Below, piece after piece: positions 14,552 through 21,150 of a stretch of 24,125 nt of DNA. A model generated the notes under the pieces. The model saw only the letters and a program-made list of their open reading frames with translations, searched no databases and had not been told where the DNA came from. Location: positions 1 through 24,125 of the IMG/VR virus record IMGVR_UViG_3300013138_000476; one strand, written 5' to 3'. The stretch comes from a virus. The first letter of the stretch is position 1, and the number at the start of each line of letters is the position of its first letter. A program made the translations under genes and the position numbers.

Positions 14552-14651
14552 TAATTACGAGCCTTTCGTTTATTAATGGGCTAGAGAGAGAGAGAGCTAT
14601 CAGGTTATAGCACAAACCGAGTATACAGCCAAAAAGGAGGCTATAGAGTAT

Positions 14652-14684
14652 ATGAAGATTGCAAGCAGGAGGTATTCTAAATGA
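14652..14684 (+). CDS. Ten-codon leader ORF
   Basis: ATG at 14652 follows AAAAAGGAGG with a longish spacer and encodes MKIASRRYSK. Its TGA overlaps the next ATG as ATGA, and the internal AGGAGG within its codons serves as the SD of that next gene. This arrangement suggests a translated leader that couples ribosomes into the operon. Confidence 0.45.
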   Translation: MKIASRRYSK

Positions 14685-15073
14685 CCACTCAATATCGTAA
14701 TCAAACCGAGCTGTGTAAAGCTCACCGGACACCGAGTCTGAATTACACGCATCAAGACATCGTTGACATCATCGACCAGTACCACGTGTTGATTCACAAG
14801 CAATGGCACAGTCAATACAAGCGTCGCAACCAGAATTACGAACGGATTCTCGATCTCATCGCTAGTCAGTTCGCCGGTATCGGTTCCTTCGATACGTATC
14901 AATTGTCGAAGAGCCTGAAGTACTCGATCAAGTACATCAAAGATACCATCATCGCTCACATCAATGACACCAATCCGGGTTATGATCTTGCTCCGCACAT
15001 CGTCATGAGAACCTATAATCTGTTTGTGTCACTTGATAAATCACTAGACATTTATATGAGGAGGGCAATATGA
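14681..15073 (+). CDS. Unknown 130-aa protein
   Basis: ATG at 14681 follows AGGAGGTATTCTAA and overlaps the leader ORF stop. The protein is basic, rich in Tyr, Gln and His, and mostly helical (DIVDIIDQYHVLIHKQW, YQLSKSLKYSIKYIKDTI). It has no recognised motif. It is the first gene of full size after the candidate origin, a position often held by replication or host-takeover genes, but there is no sequence evidence for either role. It overlaps the next gene by ATGA. Confidence 0.62.
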   Translation: MTTQYRNQTELCKAHRTPSLNYTHQDIVDIIDQYHVLIHKQWHSQYKRRNQNYERILDLIASQFAGIGSFDTYQLSKSLKYSIKYIKDTIIAHINDTNPGYDLAPHIVMRTYNLFVSLDKSLDIYMRRAI

Positions 15074-15273
15074 ACAGAAAAAAGACTTGGGAAGACATCA
15101 AGCAGTGGCTTGATGAGAATAAGTGGGAGTATAAAGAAACTGAAAACGAACTCATCTTCGTGTTCGGTAACGGCAACATTATCATCGACAAAGAAACAAA
15201 CATCTATATGTTCGACACGATCATCGCGAGTGCTGATTGTGACGAATTGCTCGACGAACTCGAGAGTAATTAG
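15070..15273 (+). CDS. Unknown 67-aa acidic protein
   Basis: ATG at 15070 follows GAGGAGGGCAAT and overlaps the previous stop by four bases. A helix (TWEDIKQWLDENKW) leads into beta strands (NELIFVFGNGNIIIDKETNIYMF) and an acidic tail (ADCDELLDELESN). Small acidic proteins of this type in phage early regions often bind host factors, but no target can be named. Confidence 0.6.
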   Translation: MNRKKTWEDIKQWLDENKWEYKETENELIFVFGNGNIIIDKETNIYMFDTIIASADCDELLDELESN

Positions 15274-15285
15274 GAGGAAAAAACT

Positions 15286-15510
15286 ATGATGTATGCGGTC
15301 AAGTATCAGATGGGCAAACAGGGCGTCGGTGACAAACACTATCTGGAGGCTGAATCTGTCGCTGACGCATTCACCAAAACGAGGCAGTATTTCATCAATC
15401 TGTTTAACGAGCAGATCATCAAAGAAATGCCGCTGACTCTGATCAGTGCTATTCCGTTCGTCGACGGCAAGCCGGGGATTCACGAGAAGACTGCGAAGGA
15501 GAAGAAGTGA
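15286..15510 (+). CDS. Unknown 74-aa protein
   Basis: Two adjacent ATGs (15286, 15289) follow TAGGAGG; the first gives the better spacing. The protein opens with a strand (MYAVKYQMGKQ), then a helix typified by EAESVADAFTKTRQYFINLF, then LTLISAIPFVDGKP and a lysine-rich tail. The strand followed by an EAES-type helix is a frequent small-domain pattern in phage proteins. Function is unknown. Confidence 0.58.
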   Translation: MMYAVKYQMGKQGVGDKHYLEAESVADAFTKTRQYFINLFNEQIIKEMPLTLISAIPFVDGKPGIHEKTAKEKK

Positions 15511-15511
15511 C

Positions 15512-15817
15512 ATGAAGACTACTGAGAATGTGAAGCTCGTGTGGAAACTGAAGGACGGGATTGACTACAAGACACTCGAGTCTTTCGGCTTTCAGCTTCG
15601 CACCAAGTTTTATATGCGCAAGCTGTCTAACGATGGTCCGCTGAGCATCAACTTTGTTTACATCGGCAGCGATAATGCGGTCTTGCCACGGCTCGTCACA
15701 ATGTTCTATGACCGCGACGATGTGACACCGCACATTCAAGACCTCATCGAGGCCGGGCTTGTAGAGCTCGTGGAAAAGTCGCTCGAGCTGATGAAGCACA
15801 TAGGTCCACGCAAATGA
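15512..15817 (+). CDS. Unknown 101-aa protein
   Basis: I chose ATG at 15512, one base after the previous stop and behind AAGGAG, rather than the in-frame start at 15446 inside the upstream gene. It has a mixed alpha/beta pattern (KLVWKLKDGIDYKTLESFGF, LSINFVYIGSDNAVLPRL) and a helical C-terminus (LIEAGLVELVEKSLELMK). No domain is recognised. It overlaps the next gene by ATGA. Confidence 0.6.
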   Translation: MKTTENVKLVWKLKDGIDYKTLESFGFQLRTKFYMRKLSNDGPLSINFVYIGSDNAVLPRLVTMFYDRDDVTPHIQDLIEAGLVELVEKSLELMKHIGPRK

Positions 15818-16170
15818 GAATAGTCCAGCCGGCAGTGTTACCAAGTGATAAAGAGCGCGCGAGCAAATTGCTAAAGAACCACGCGTTAAATGATGCTGAC
15901 TTTCAGGCTATCAAGATTGCAATGCGTGAGCTTGGGTATATCCCGAACCCACAGATTATATACGAAATGGCGATTCAAGTATATCGCGAAGTTAACAACA
16001 TTGGCATCTTCGACATTGACGAATTATGTGATGAAGATCGGCTAGCTCGAGAAGAATCAGACCGACGCGAGCGAGATTCTCATCGACAAGCAATGATGAA
16101 GATGCGAGCAGCAATGGCCGGCTATACGGCTGAAGAGAATCCATACCAGAAGGAGAGCGAAAGTCAATGA
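15814..16170 (+). CDS. Unknown 118-aa charged helical protein
   Basis: ATG at 15814 overlaps the previous stop (ATGA) and has only a weak SD, so it probably depends on coupling. The N-terminal two thirds are helical. Residues about 70-110 are very charged (DEDRLAREESDRRERDSHRQ) and may form a coiled coil or single helix. No known family is recognised. Confidence 0.6.
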   Translation: MRIVQPAVLPSDKERASKLLKNHALNDADFQAIKIAMRELGYIPNPQIIYEMAIQVYREVNNIGIFDIDELCDEDRLAREESDRRERDSHRQAMMKMRAAMAGYTAEENPYQKESESQ

Positions 16171-16568
16171 CAAACACTCAAGCAATTCCACGTATCACGA
16201 CACCTCACATCAACCCAAATGATTGTTGGTGCCTCGTCATTGCGCAAGTGACCGGCAAAAGTTATGACCAGATTTGGAAGGATTTTGAGGGCGAGATTCT
16301 TCCAAATGGATCCCTGCCGCGAGCGAATGCTGACTATTATCTGTTGAAGCTGGGCTGGACACCAGTGTCCCTCTCCGGCGATATGACAGTCCGCGAGGCT
16401 ATCTATGGTGCTGAGCGGAAGCTGATAATCTCAAGCTTTGATACTCGTAAGCGAATGCACCATCTCTCGTATTTCGACGGCAATAGCCTCTACACGACTC
16501 AGGAGACTGATGAGTGTTTCGAGGACCCAGCACTATATGTCTATATTCGTATCAGGAGGACGGCATGA
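16167..16568 (+). CDS. Papain-fold / C39-like protein (133 aa), putative
   Basis: ATG at 16167 overlaps the previous stop. Residues 17-36 (NPNDCWCLVIAQVTGKSYDQ) resemble the N-terminal Cys helix of small C39-like or papain-fold proteins: a DC-x-x followed by ATGKSYD-type. A later H-x-S-x-F-DG segment (His98/His99, Asp104) matches the expected His-Asp region. Candidate catalytic residues are Cys20, His98 or His99 and Asp104. It could be a peptidase, an amidase or an inactive fold used for binding. The assignment is by pattern only. Confidence 0.5.
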   Translation: MTNTQAIPRITTPHINPNDCWCLVIAQVTGKSYDQIWKDFEGEILPNGSLPRANADYYLLKLGWTPVSLSGDMTVREAIYGAERKLIISSFDTRKRMHHLSYFDGNSLYTTQETDECFEDPALYVYIRIRRTA

Positions 16569-16885
16569 GCACTAGTATGTTGCAGGATGAGAACAGCACT
16601 TTGATAGCAATTCAGAAGAAAGAGAACTATCTTTACTCGTACCTCGACCAGATTGCCAATGATCCGCGAGGGCTTATCGACAAGAACACCATGGTCGAGA
16701 TTCGAGCGGTATCGTCGAAGGGTGAAGTGTCACTCGGCAAAATGCCGTTTCACACGGTAAAGAAAAGAGTCAATAACTACTTTATTCTCGAGGCGAAAGC
16801 CGGCCATATGGTAGAGAGTCCAGTCTATGTGGTCATGGTCATTATCGTCTTAAATCGATATAAGTGGGTGGACAAACAATGTTAG
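16565..16885 (+). CDS. Unknown 106-aa protein
   Basis: ATG at 16565 follows AGGAGGACGGC and overlaps the previous stop (ATGA); the longer frame from 16514 lies inside the upstream gene. The centre is basic (LGKMPFHTVKKRVNN), and there is a hydrophobic strand near the C-terminus (PVYVVMVIIVLN). That stretch is too short and beta-like to call a membrane helix with confidence. Function is unknown. Confidence 0.58.
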   Translation: MSTSMLQDENSTLIAIQKKENYLYSYLDQIANDPRGLIDKNTMVEIRAVSSKGEVSLGKMPFHTVKKRVNNYFILEAKAGHMVESPVYVVMVIIVLNRYKWVDKQC

Positions 16886-16977
16886 TACCCATTCTAGCAA
16901 TCGACTATGATCCGTATTTTCAAGAGCTTATAAACAATAGAGTCATAGAGTTGGAGGACAACAGTGACAACGATTGA
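16879..16977 (+). CDS. Small 32-aa ORF
   Basis: ATG at 16879 follows GGGTGG and overlaps the previous stop by seven bases (ATGTTAG). It encodes MLVPILAIDYDPYF and ends EDNSDND. It fills an otherwise unused gap and overlaps the next GTG start by 14 bases, as expected in this tightly packed operon. It may only carry ribosomes to the next gene. Confidence 0.4.
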   Translation: MLVPILAIDYDPYFQELINNRVIELEDNSDND

Positions 16978-17356
16978 GATGGTGACACGCACGAAGAATC
17001 TGCCCAAAACACAAGCGGTGTTCCGCATTGGAGGTCATGATTATCTGGTGACCTTCAAGAGCGAGCTCTATGCGCTTGCCGCGAAACAGAACATTCAGGA
17101 TGGCTACATCGTCAACCTGACGCAACTCTACTCCTACGAGGTTGTGAACATCCATGAAGTCTTCTCAGTGAAGAGGTACTTCATTGTTACAGGCATCGAC
17201 CATGGTCAGCTGGTCATACCGTATATGATCGAGACTCTGGGTCAAGTGCCTAAGTTCGGTGATGAGTGCTTCTGCTGCGCGATTGATATCGGGCGCAGTC
17301 AGGTCATTGAGAACATGAAGCATGGAATGAAACTTGTCGAAAGACACGAAGGCTAA
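16964..17356 (+). CDS. Unknown 130-aa protein, GTG start
   Basis: GTG at 16964 has GGAGG seven bases upstream; the next in-frame ATG at 16979 lacks such spacing. The protein is mainly beta (AVFRIGGHDYLVTFKSE, GYIVNLTQLYSYEVVNI, VKRYFIVTGIDHGQLVIPY) and has a Cys pair (ECFCCAI). It may be a small barrel-type binding protein. I recognise no family. It ends 11 bases before the GHKL gene. Confidence 0.6.
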   Translation: MTTIEMVTRTKNLPKTQAVFRIGGHDYLVTFKSELYALAAKQNIQDGYIVNLTQLYSYEVVNIHEVFSVKRYFIVTGIDHGQLVIPYMIETLGQVPKFGDECFCCAIDIGRSQVIENMKHGMKLVERHEG

Positions 17357-17367
17357 GGAGGCCAAGA

Positions 17368-18552
17368 ATGAAGTACAATCTGAATCTGACTCAGGATTAT
17401 GTCAAGCATTGGGGTCTCAAGGAAGCAATTCGAGAGCTCATCGCGAACAACATCGACGAGGGCGGCAGTCTGAGCTATACCGCTAAAACCACGCTGGAGG
17501 GTGAAGAGCGGCTCTCCATGCTCGTCTTCAAGACTGAGAAGGAGTTACCCATCGAGGCGTTCCTTCTTGGTTATTCGGTCAAATCAAACCCGGATGCGAT
17601 CGGGCAGTATGGCGAAGGGCTGAAGTTGGCAATGCTCGTGCTAACCCGAGAACACCAGACCGTTCTCTTCAAGTCCGGCGGGTATTTCTACCGGTTCTTC
17701 TTTGAGATGCCTGAGGGCTTTGGGGTCTCGACGCTTCATCTCGAGAAGCTTGAGATCAATCCGGCCTACGATGATGAAGAGCCCGTTGTCGGTACTGAGA
17801 TCACAGTGTTCGACATCGAGCGGTCTCTTCTCGAGAACTGCTATACGTATTCGCCGCCCAACCAGGTCGTGCCGAAGCGCCGTGGGCTTTTCTGTCAAGG
17901 TCTTCTTGTCGAAGAGGGGTTCTACGTACGCATCAAAAATGTTGAGTATGGTGTGAACCTCGCCCATGCCGTCAAAGGCAATCGTGACAGAAACTATTTC
18001 CCGGACAAAGAGCTCGTCGTGCCGATTCTCGAGAAAACCTTCCAACCTGAAGAGTTACTCAACATCAGTACCAGTTGGTATTCGAGCAGCATCTATGAGC
18101 ACTTCTCGCCGGAGTTCAAGCAAGCGATCGCGTGCAAGTGGTTTCTCAAGAACTCGATTTCGTACACCGAGGAGTCGATCAGTGGCAAGAGAATCTTGAT
18201 TCCATGCTGGTATGGTGAACGGTATTCAAGAAAAGCCGGCTATCTCATCGCGCCGTATTGGGGCGCCGGTTCGTCTCTCATGAATGACGAAGACAAACGA
18301 GTTTTGGCATCGCTCAAGATCGACGACGAAAAGATCAAGACTGACGAAGACTACACAGAACGTCGAAAAGCGTTTACGGAGAAGCTGCTGGGCGAACTTC
18401 GACTTGCAAGTACTCTCACCGAGTTCCTCGAAGCGTTGGTCATCTATGTTCCTGGTCTTGGCCATGCTGCCGAGCGGGCAGAAGTGACTGAAGAGATTAT
18501 CGGCATCGCACGAGCCGTCGAGCGCGAAGAGACTGAGAAGCAGGAGGATTAA
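17368..18552 (+). CDS. GHKL-superfamily (Hsp90/MORC-like) ATPase
   Basis: ATG at 17368 follows AAGGAGGCCAAG; the product is 394 aa. The GHKL N-box is clear at residues 19-31 (EAIRELIANNIDE; Glu23, Asn27, Asp30). The lid/G3-like motif follows at 78-86 (IGQYGEGLK), then GTEITVFD (about 142-149). This is the Bergerat ATP-binding fold of Hsp90, MutL and MORC proteins. The usual D-x-G-x-G loop between N-box and lid is not evident; the matching region reads KELPIEAFLLGYSVKS, so nucleotide binding may be altered. The second half (IPCWYGERYSRKAGYLIAPY) may be an S5-like transducer. A stand-alone GHKL ATPase in a phage operon could act in DNA handling, folding or defence; no partner is evident. Confidence 0.72.
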   Translation: MKYNLNLTQDYVKHWGLKEAIRELIANNIDEGGSLSYTAKTTLEGEERLSMLVFKTEKELPIEAFLLGYSVKSNPDAIGQYGEGLKLAMLVLTREHQTVLFKSGGYFYRFFFEMPEGFGVSTLHLEKLEINPAYDDEEPVVGTEITVFDIERSLLENCYTYSPPNQVVPKRRGLFCQGLLVEEGFYVRIKNVEYGVNLAHAVKGNRDRNYFPDKELVVPILEKTFQPEELLNISTSWYSSSIYEHFSPEFKQAIACKWFLKNSISYTEESISGKRILIPCWYGERYSRKAGYLIAPYWGAGSSLMNDEDKRVLASLKIDDEKIKTDEDYTERRKAFTEKLLGELRLASTLTEFLEALVIYVPGLGHAAERAEVTEEIIGIARAVEREETEKQED

Positions 18553-19200
18553 ATGGCAGAGAAGACTAGACAGCAGTTACTCGACGAACTTGAGGAAGAG
18601 CTGAAGAAGCAGGGGATCGGCAAAACCGGGCGGAAATTGCGCTCGGATGCCGGTCAGCTTCGAGGCAAATATCAGCGCTCCGACAAACCACGTGCAGATG
18701 CTGGTAAACCACGAACTGATTACAACAAAACGCCTATTCATCACAAGAACATATTTACCACGTTTATTGCTGCACACACCAACGAAAATGGCGACGAGCT
18801 CGGCAGAGATTCGAACCTGATATTTCCTCCGCAAGTCACCAACTATTATCGATTGATCTCTGTAGCCGGTAGACTACCATACTATACTTCTGTCAAGCGC
18901 GGGATTCATCCTGAAGCGATGCGGTGGCGTTGGTGGTTTGCGGAGTTTGAGGCGGCAACTGATAAGACCTTGTGGACGAAGAGAATCTGCGACTGGTATT
19001 TCATCAAACCTGAGGACCTTGGTGCTTGGACGTTCGACGAGTGGTCGTGGGCATATTACACCCAGATCGGCGGACACCAGAACCGAGTGCCTGAGCGCAT
19101 CATACTGTCGTATGAAGAGTTTTTGAAGGGCAAATACACCATGCCCACACTAGATGCTGAAGGCGACATCATCTGGCTACGACCAGGAGGAGAGCAGTAA
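18553..19200 (+). CDS. Unknown 215-aa protein with basic N-terminus
   Basis: ATG at 18553 immediately follows the GHKL gene stop, behind GGAGG. Residues 1-60 are highly charged and probably disordered (EELEEELKKQGIGKTGRKLR, then arginine-rich). Residues about 75-205 are rich in Trp and Tyr (WRWWFAEFEA, WTFDEWSWAYY) and probably globular. Zero-base spacing to the GHKL gene suggests the two products work together. No family is recognised. Confidence 0.62.
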   Translation: MAEKTRQQLLDELEEELKKQGIGKTGRKLRSDAGQLRGKYQRSDKPRADAGKPRTDYNKTPIHHKNIFTTFIAAHTNENGDELGRDSNLIFPPQVTNYYRLISVAGRLPYYTSVKRGIHPEAMRWRWWFAEFEAATDKTLWTKRICDWYFIKPEDLGAWTFDEWSWAYYTQIGGHQNRVPERIILSYEEFLKGKYTMPTLDAEGDIIWLRPGGEQ

Positions 19201-19439
19201 TGACTATCGTCGAGTATCTCAGACATATCACTGGCAACAAGAAACTAAAGTGGCGACCTGAAGGTTGTCCACATATCAACTTCGAATTGAATGGCTTGAA
19301 GTATACTCTGTTGAAGAGAACCGCGGGCTATCAGCTCAATGTTGAGGGCTGCAAGGAAACACCATCGTTTATCACCAACCGCTGGGTGACAATCCGGAAG
19401 AGATTGGAAGCTAAAATAAGTTCGAATATAGTGAAATAA
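19200..19439 (+). CDS. Unknown 79-aa protein
   Basis: ATG at 19200 shares its A with the previous TAA (TAATG) behind AGGAGG. The protein is basic, opens TIVEYLRHITGNKKLKW and ends with a helix (TNRWVTIRKRLEAKI). It contains two Cys residues without metal-site spacing. It is the last gene before the promoter and leader of the GC-rich gene. Confidence 0.58.
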   Translation: MTIVEYLRHITGNKKLKWRPEGCPHINFELNGLKYTLLKRTAGYQLNVEGCKETPSFITNRWVTIRKRLEAKISSNIVK

Positions 19440-19455
19440 AATTGTCTTTCAGGAA

Positions 19456-19466
19456 TATAATATAAT
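19456..19466 (+). promoter_or_regulatory. -10 element(s) for the GC-rich gene
   Basis: TATAATATAAT contains two overlapping perfect -10 hexamers (19456-19461 and 19461-19466), just after the preceding operon. TTGTCT at 19442 is too close to be a standard -35, and no better one is visible. A start near 19470 would give a leader of about 110 bases. Confidence 0.5.
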
Positions 19467-19496
19467 GAGGAAGAGAAAATCGCAGTCTCGTCCACA

Positions 19497-19571
19497 AACG
19501 TCCGCTAGACGTTGTAACACAAGCACTAAAGGTAAAATCGCCCTGAGAATACCTGTGAGGGCAATCGGAGG
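19497..19571 (+). ncRNA. Structured mRNA leader with pseudoknot beside the SD
   Basis: A hairpin AACGTC-CGCTA-GACGTT (19497-19513) is followed by an interleaved pair of stems. AGGT (19530-19533) pairs with ACCT (19551-19554), and GCCCT (19540-19544) pairs with AGGGC (19558-19562). That order is an H-type pseudoknot. It ends five bases before the SD GGAGG (19567-19571). Such placement is known in translational control, as in the T4 gene 32 leader and some riboswitches. Ligand or regulator is unknown. Confidence 0.5.
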
Positions 19572-19581
19572 TAAGTAAATC

Positions 19582-20370
19582 ATGGCAAGAATCGTTCTCA
19601 ACCAGAATTACGTCGATTCCGGCGACGCGAAACGTACCGGTCAGTATCTCTTCGATGCCGGTGACGGCGCGGCTCCGGTGGAGCTCGTCGTGTGGCTCGA
19701 AAAGTCCAAAGCCTCGGAGAAACATCCGGAAGGCAAGCCGTGGATCCGTCTGCCCAAAGACAATCCCACCAACCGCGCCTACTTCAGCGAAGACCTCTTC
19801 ATCTCCAGTCAGATCAACGGCGCCGTCGACGTCGAGATCAAGACCGCCGCTCCGCGCACCCTCGGTGCGACCGGCGTCAAGCAGGAAATCGTCGACAACC
19901 TTCAGTCCGACCTCGCGACTGAATACACCGCCCTCGTCGACCTCGCCATCGAAGCGTTCAAGACCGCCAAGGCCAATGCCCGGCACAAGAAGCCCGAGGA
20001 AATGACCAAGGAAGAGCTCGAAGCTCTCATCGCTGCCCTCGAAGCCGGCGTCAAGTACGCCGCCCCGGCCGCGCCGAAGTCCTTCCTCGACATGTTCTCC
20101 GAGACTCAGTATGCCCGCTACAACGAACTGCTCGCCATCGCCGCTGAAAACAAGGCGAATGCGCCCAAAGCCGTTCGTGCTCCGCTTACTCCCGAACAGA
20201 AAGCTCAGCGCCAAGTCAAGCGCCAGCACACCGAACTCACCAAGGCTCAGGCTCTCCTCGCCGCCCTCCGCGCTCAGTCGGCCGCCGGTACTCCGGTTTC
20301 CGACGGTGATGCCGAGGCTTCCGAGGAAGACGAACCCGTCGTCGAAGAAGACTTCGTCGACCAGGACTAA
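19582..20370 (+). CDS. GC-rich unknown protein with acidic tail, SSB-like by layout
   Basis: ATG at 19582 follows GGAGG. The 262-aa product has a globular N-terminus (residues 1-100; RTGQYLFDAGDGAAPVELVV, YFSEDLFISSQINGAVDVEI), then helical Ala/Lys/Glu-rich segments (about 110-230) and an acidic C-terminal tail (EASEEDEPVVEEDFVDQD). Acidic tails are typical of single-stranded DNA-binding proteins such as T7 gp2.5 and T4 gp32, but the core fold cannot be confirmed by eye. Codons strongly favour C/G endings, unlike neighbours other than the gene at 12344, suggesting high expression. It has its own -10, a pseudoknot-capable leader and a structured 3' UTR, so it is probably an abundant, self-contained expression unit. 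Confidence 0.7.
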   Translation: MARIVLNQNYVDSGDAKRTGQYLFDAGDGAAPVELVVWLEKSKASEKHPEGKPWIRLPKDNPTNRAYFSEDLFISSQINGAVDVEIKTAAPRTLGATGVKQEIVDNLQSDLATEYTALVDLAIEAFKTAKANARHKKPEEMTKEELEALIAALEAGVKYAAPAAPKSFLDMFSETQYARYNELLAIAAENKANAPKAVRAPLTPEQKAQRQVKRQHTELTKAQALLAALRAQSAAGTPVSDGDAEASEEDEPVVEEDFVDQD

Positions 20371-20393
20371 CCAGTCCTCGATCCGGCTTCACT

Positions 20394-20484
20394 CGGGGTG
20401 CTGAGAGGCTAACCACCTCTAAAGGTCAAATGCGAATACCTAGTCCTCTGATTGGTCTCAGAGCAAACTAATCGAACAGCCCCG
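20394..20484 (+). ncRNA. Candidate multi-hairpin RNA in the 3' UTR
   Basis: Outer stem: CGGGG (20394-20398) plus CTG (20401-20403) pairs with CAG (20477-20479) plus CCCCG (20480-20484), with a 2-base bulge. Inside are three hairpins: AGAGG/CCTCT (20404-20420), AGGT/ACCT (20423-20441) and CTCTGA/TCAGAG (about 20445-20462). The middle hairpin carries CTAAAGGT-x-AAAT...GAATACCT, the same box as the leader at 19526-19554. It could be a small RNA processed from the mRNA, a riboswitch for the next operon or a binding site for the upstream gene's product. Confidence 0.45.
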
Positions 20485-20487
20485 GTT

Positions 20488-20527
20488 ATGGGCGGCTATT
20501 GAAGAAACAGTAGCCGCCCATTTCTTC
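20488..20527 (+). terminator. Strong hairpin terminator
   Basis: ATGGGCGGCTA (20488-20498) pairs perfectly with TAGCCGCCCAT (20511-20521) over 11 bp with a 12-base loop, followed by a short T-rich tail. It ends the GC-rich gene's unit and separates it from the operon at 20567. Confidence 0.68.
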
Positions 20528-20566
20528 AGTAGAATAAAAAGGACATCTTAATTTAGGAGGAAGGCC

Positions 20567-20929
20567 ATGCTACAATATTTCAGGTTTGAAAGCGAGATTC
20601 AAGATACTAAAACCATCGTGTCGTTCGGCACATTCGATGGTGTTCGTGTTGATATTTCCAAGAAGTTTCTCAAGAAAGACAAGATCAGCAACAGGTGGTG
20701 CTTCACGAAACTTGTCATGAACCCTCGCACTGGCGTCAAGGTTGAAGCGAAAACATACATCACGCTCGGCGACGTTTATATTGTTCAATGTCCTGAGCAG
20801 TTGGCTGTCGGCGCTTTCGACGATGCTGGCAAACCGCGTCATATCTATTCAGCAACTGATCTCATCAGCTTCCGAGAGGTCAATGCTTACAGAGGAATAC
20901 ACAATGCCGAAGAAACTTACCGAAGCTAA
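20567..20929 (+). CDS. Unknown 120-aa protein
   Basis: ATG at 20567 follows TTAGGAGGAAGGCC. The protein is beta-rich and basic (YFRFESEIQDTKTIVSFGTF, TYITLGDVYIVQCPEQL). No domain is recognised. It opens the final rightward operon. Its 3' end overlaps the next gene by 26 bases in another frame, so the two are likely coupled. Confidence 0.6.
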   Translation: MLQYFRFESEIQDTKTIVSFGTFDGVRVDISKKFLKKDKISNRWCFTKLVMNPRTGVKVEAKTYITLGDVYIVQCPEQLAVGAFDDAGKPRHIYSATDLISFREVNAYRGIHNAEETYRS

Positions 20930-21143
20930 TGAGAAAGACAAGTGGAACTTCTACTTCCCCAAATTGTTGAAGCTCCAGATGCATCATAAACTGCTGAACT
21001 TGGGGCTACAAAACCGACAGTCGGCTCTATTGCGGGCATTAGTCAGAATGTTTGTAGCTGGTGAAGTGTCCGACGATAGAGTTAAGGCGTTGGTTGAGGA
21101 AGAAACATATATCACTGCAACTGACAAAGTCTCTACTTTGTAG
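20904..21143 (+). CDS. Possible ribbon-helix-helix DNA-binding protein (79 aa)
   Basis: I chose ATG at 20904, with AGAGGA seven bases upstream, over in-frame starts inside the previous gene. Residues 14-50 fit the CopG/MetJ-type spacing: a strand ending in Pro19 (WNFYFP), a helix, then GLQNRQSALLRALVRMF (34-50) like the G-x3-RS-x-LIR second helix. Such proteins bind operators as dimers. This would be a candidate for the operator-like repeats at 11883 and 12040. The match is by pattern only. Confidence 0.5.
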   Translation: MPKKLTEANEKDKWNFYFPKLLKLQMHHKLLNLGLQNRQSALLRALVRMFVAGEVSDDRVKALVEEETYITATDKVSTL

Positions 21144-21150
21144 GCGTATT

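Larger units (their letters stand above)
13764..14651. other. Long non-coding stretch with hairpins and AT-rich repeats
   Basis: No supported intact gene lies here. From left to right it holds the possible decayed mini-gene (13810-13908), hairpin GCAAGG/CCTTGC (13990-14012) and a terminator-like hairpin (14032-14054). Two tandem hairpins (14081-14170) follow, then paired 16-bp repeats (14252-14267 and 14302-14317) and an AT-rich inverted-repeat block (14372-14551). A short GA tract lies at 14583-14596. The base composition changes sharply from mixed to very AT-rich at about 14170. Confidence 0.65.

Noticed and set aside
19442-19466. TTGTCT as the -35 partner of the TATAAT at 19461
   Set aside because: The gap is 13 bases, too short for a standard promoter; only the -10 was kept.
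19411-20229. 272-aa leftward ORF antisense to the GC-rich gene
   Set aside because: GC-rich codon bias opens the antisense frame. The rightward gene has the SD, leader and coherent protein.
20391-20461. TPP-riboswitch-like words (ACTCGGGGTG and CTGAGA)
   Set aside because: The remaining conserved TPP core (CCTGATC...ATAATGCC...GCG-AGGGA) is absent, and no thiamine gene follows.
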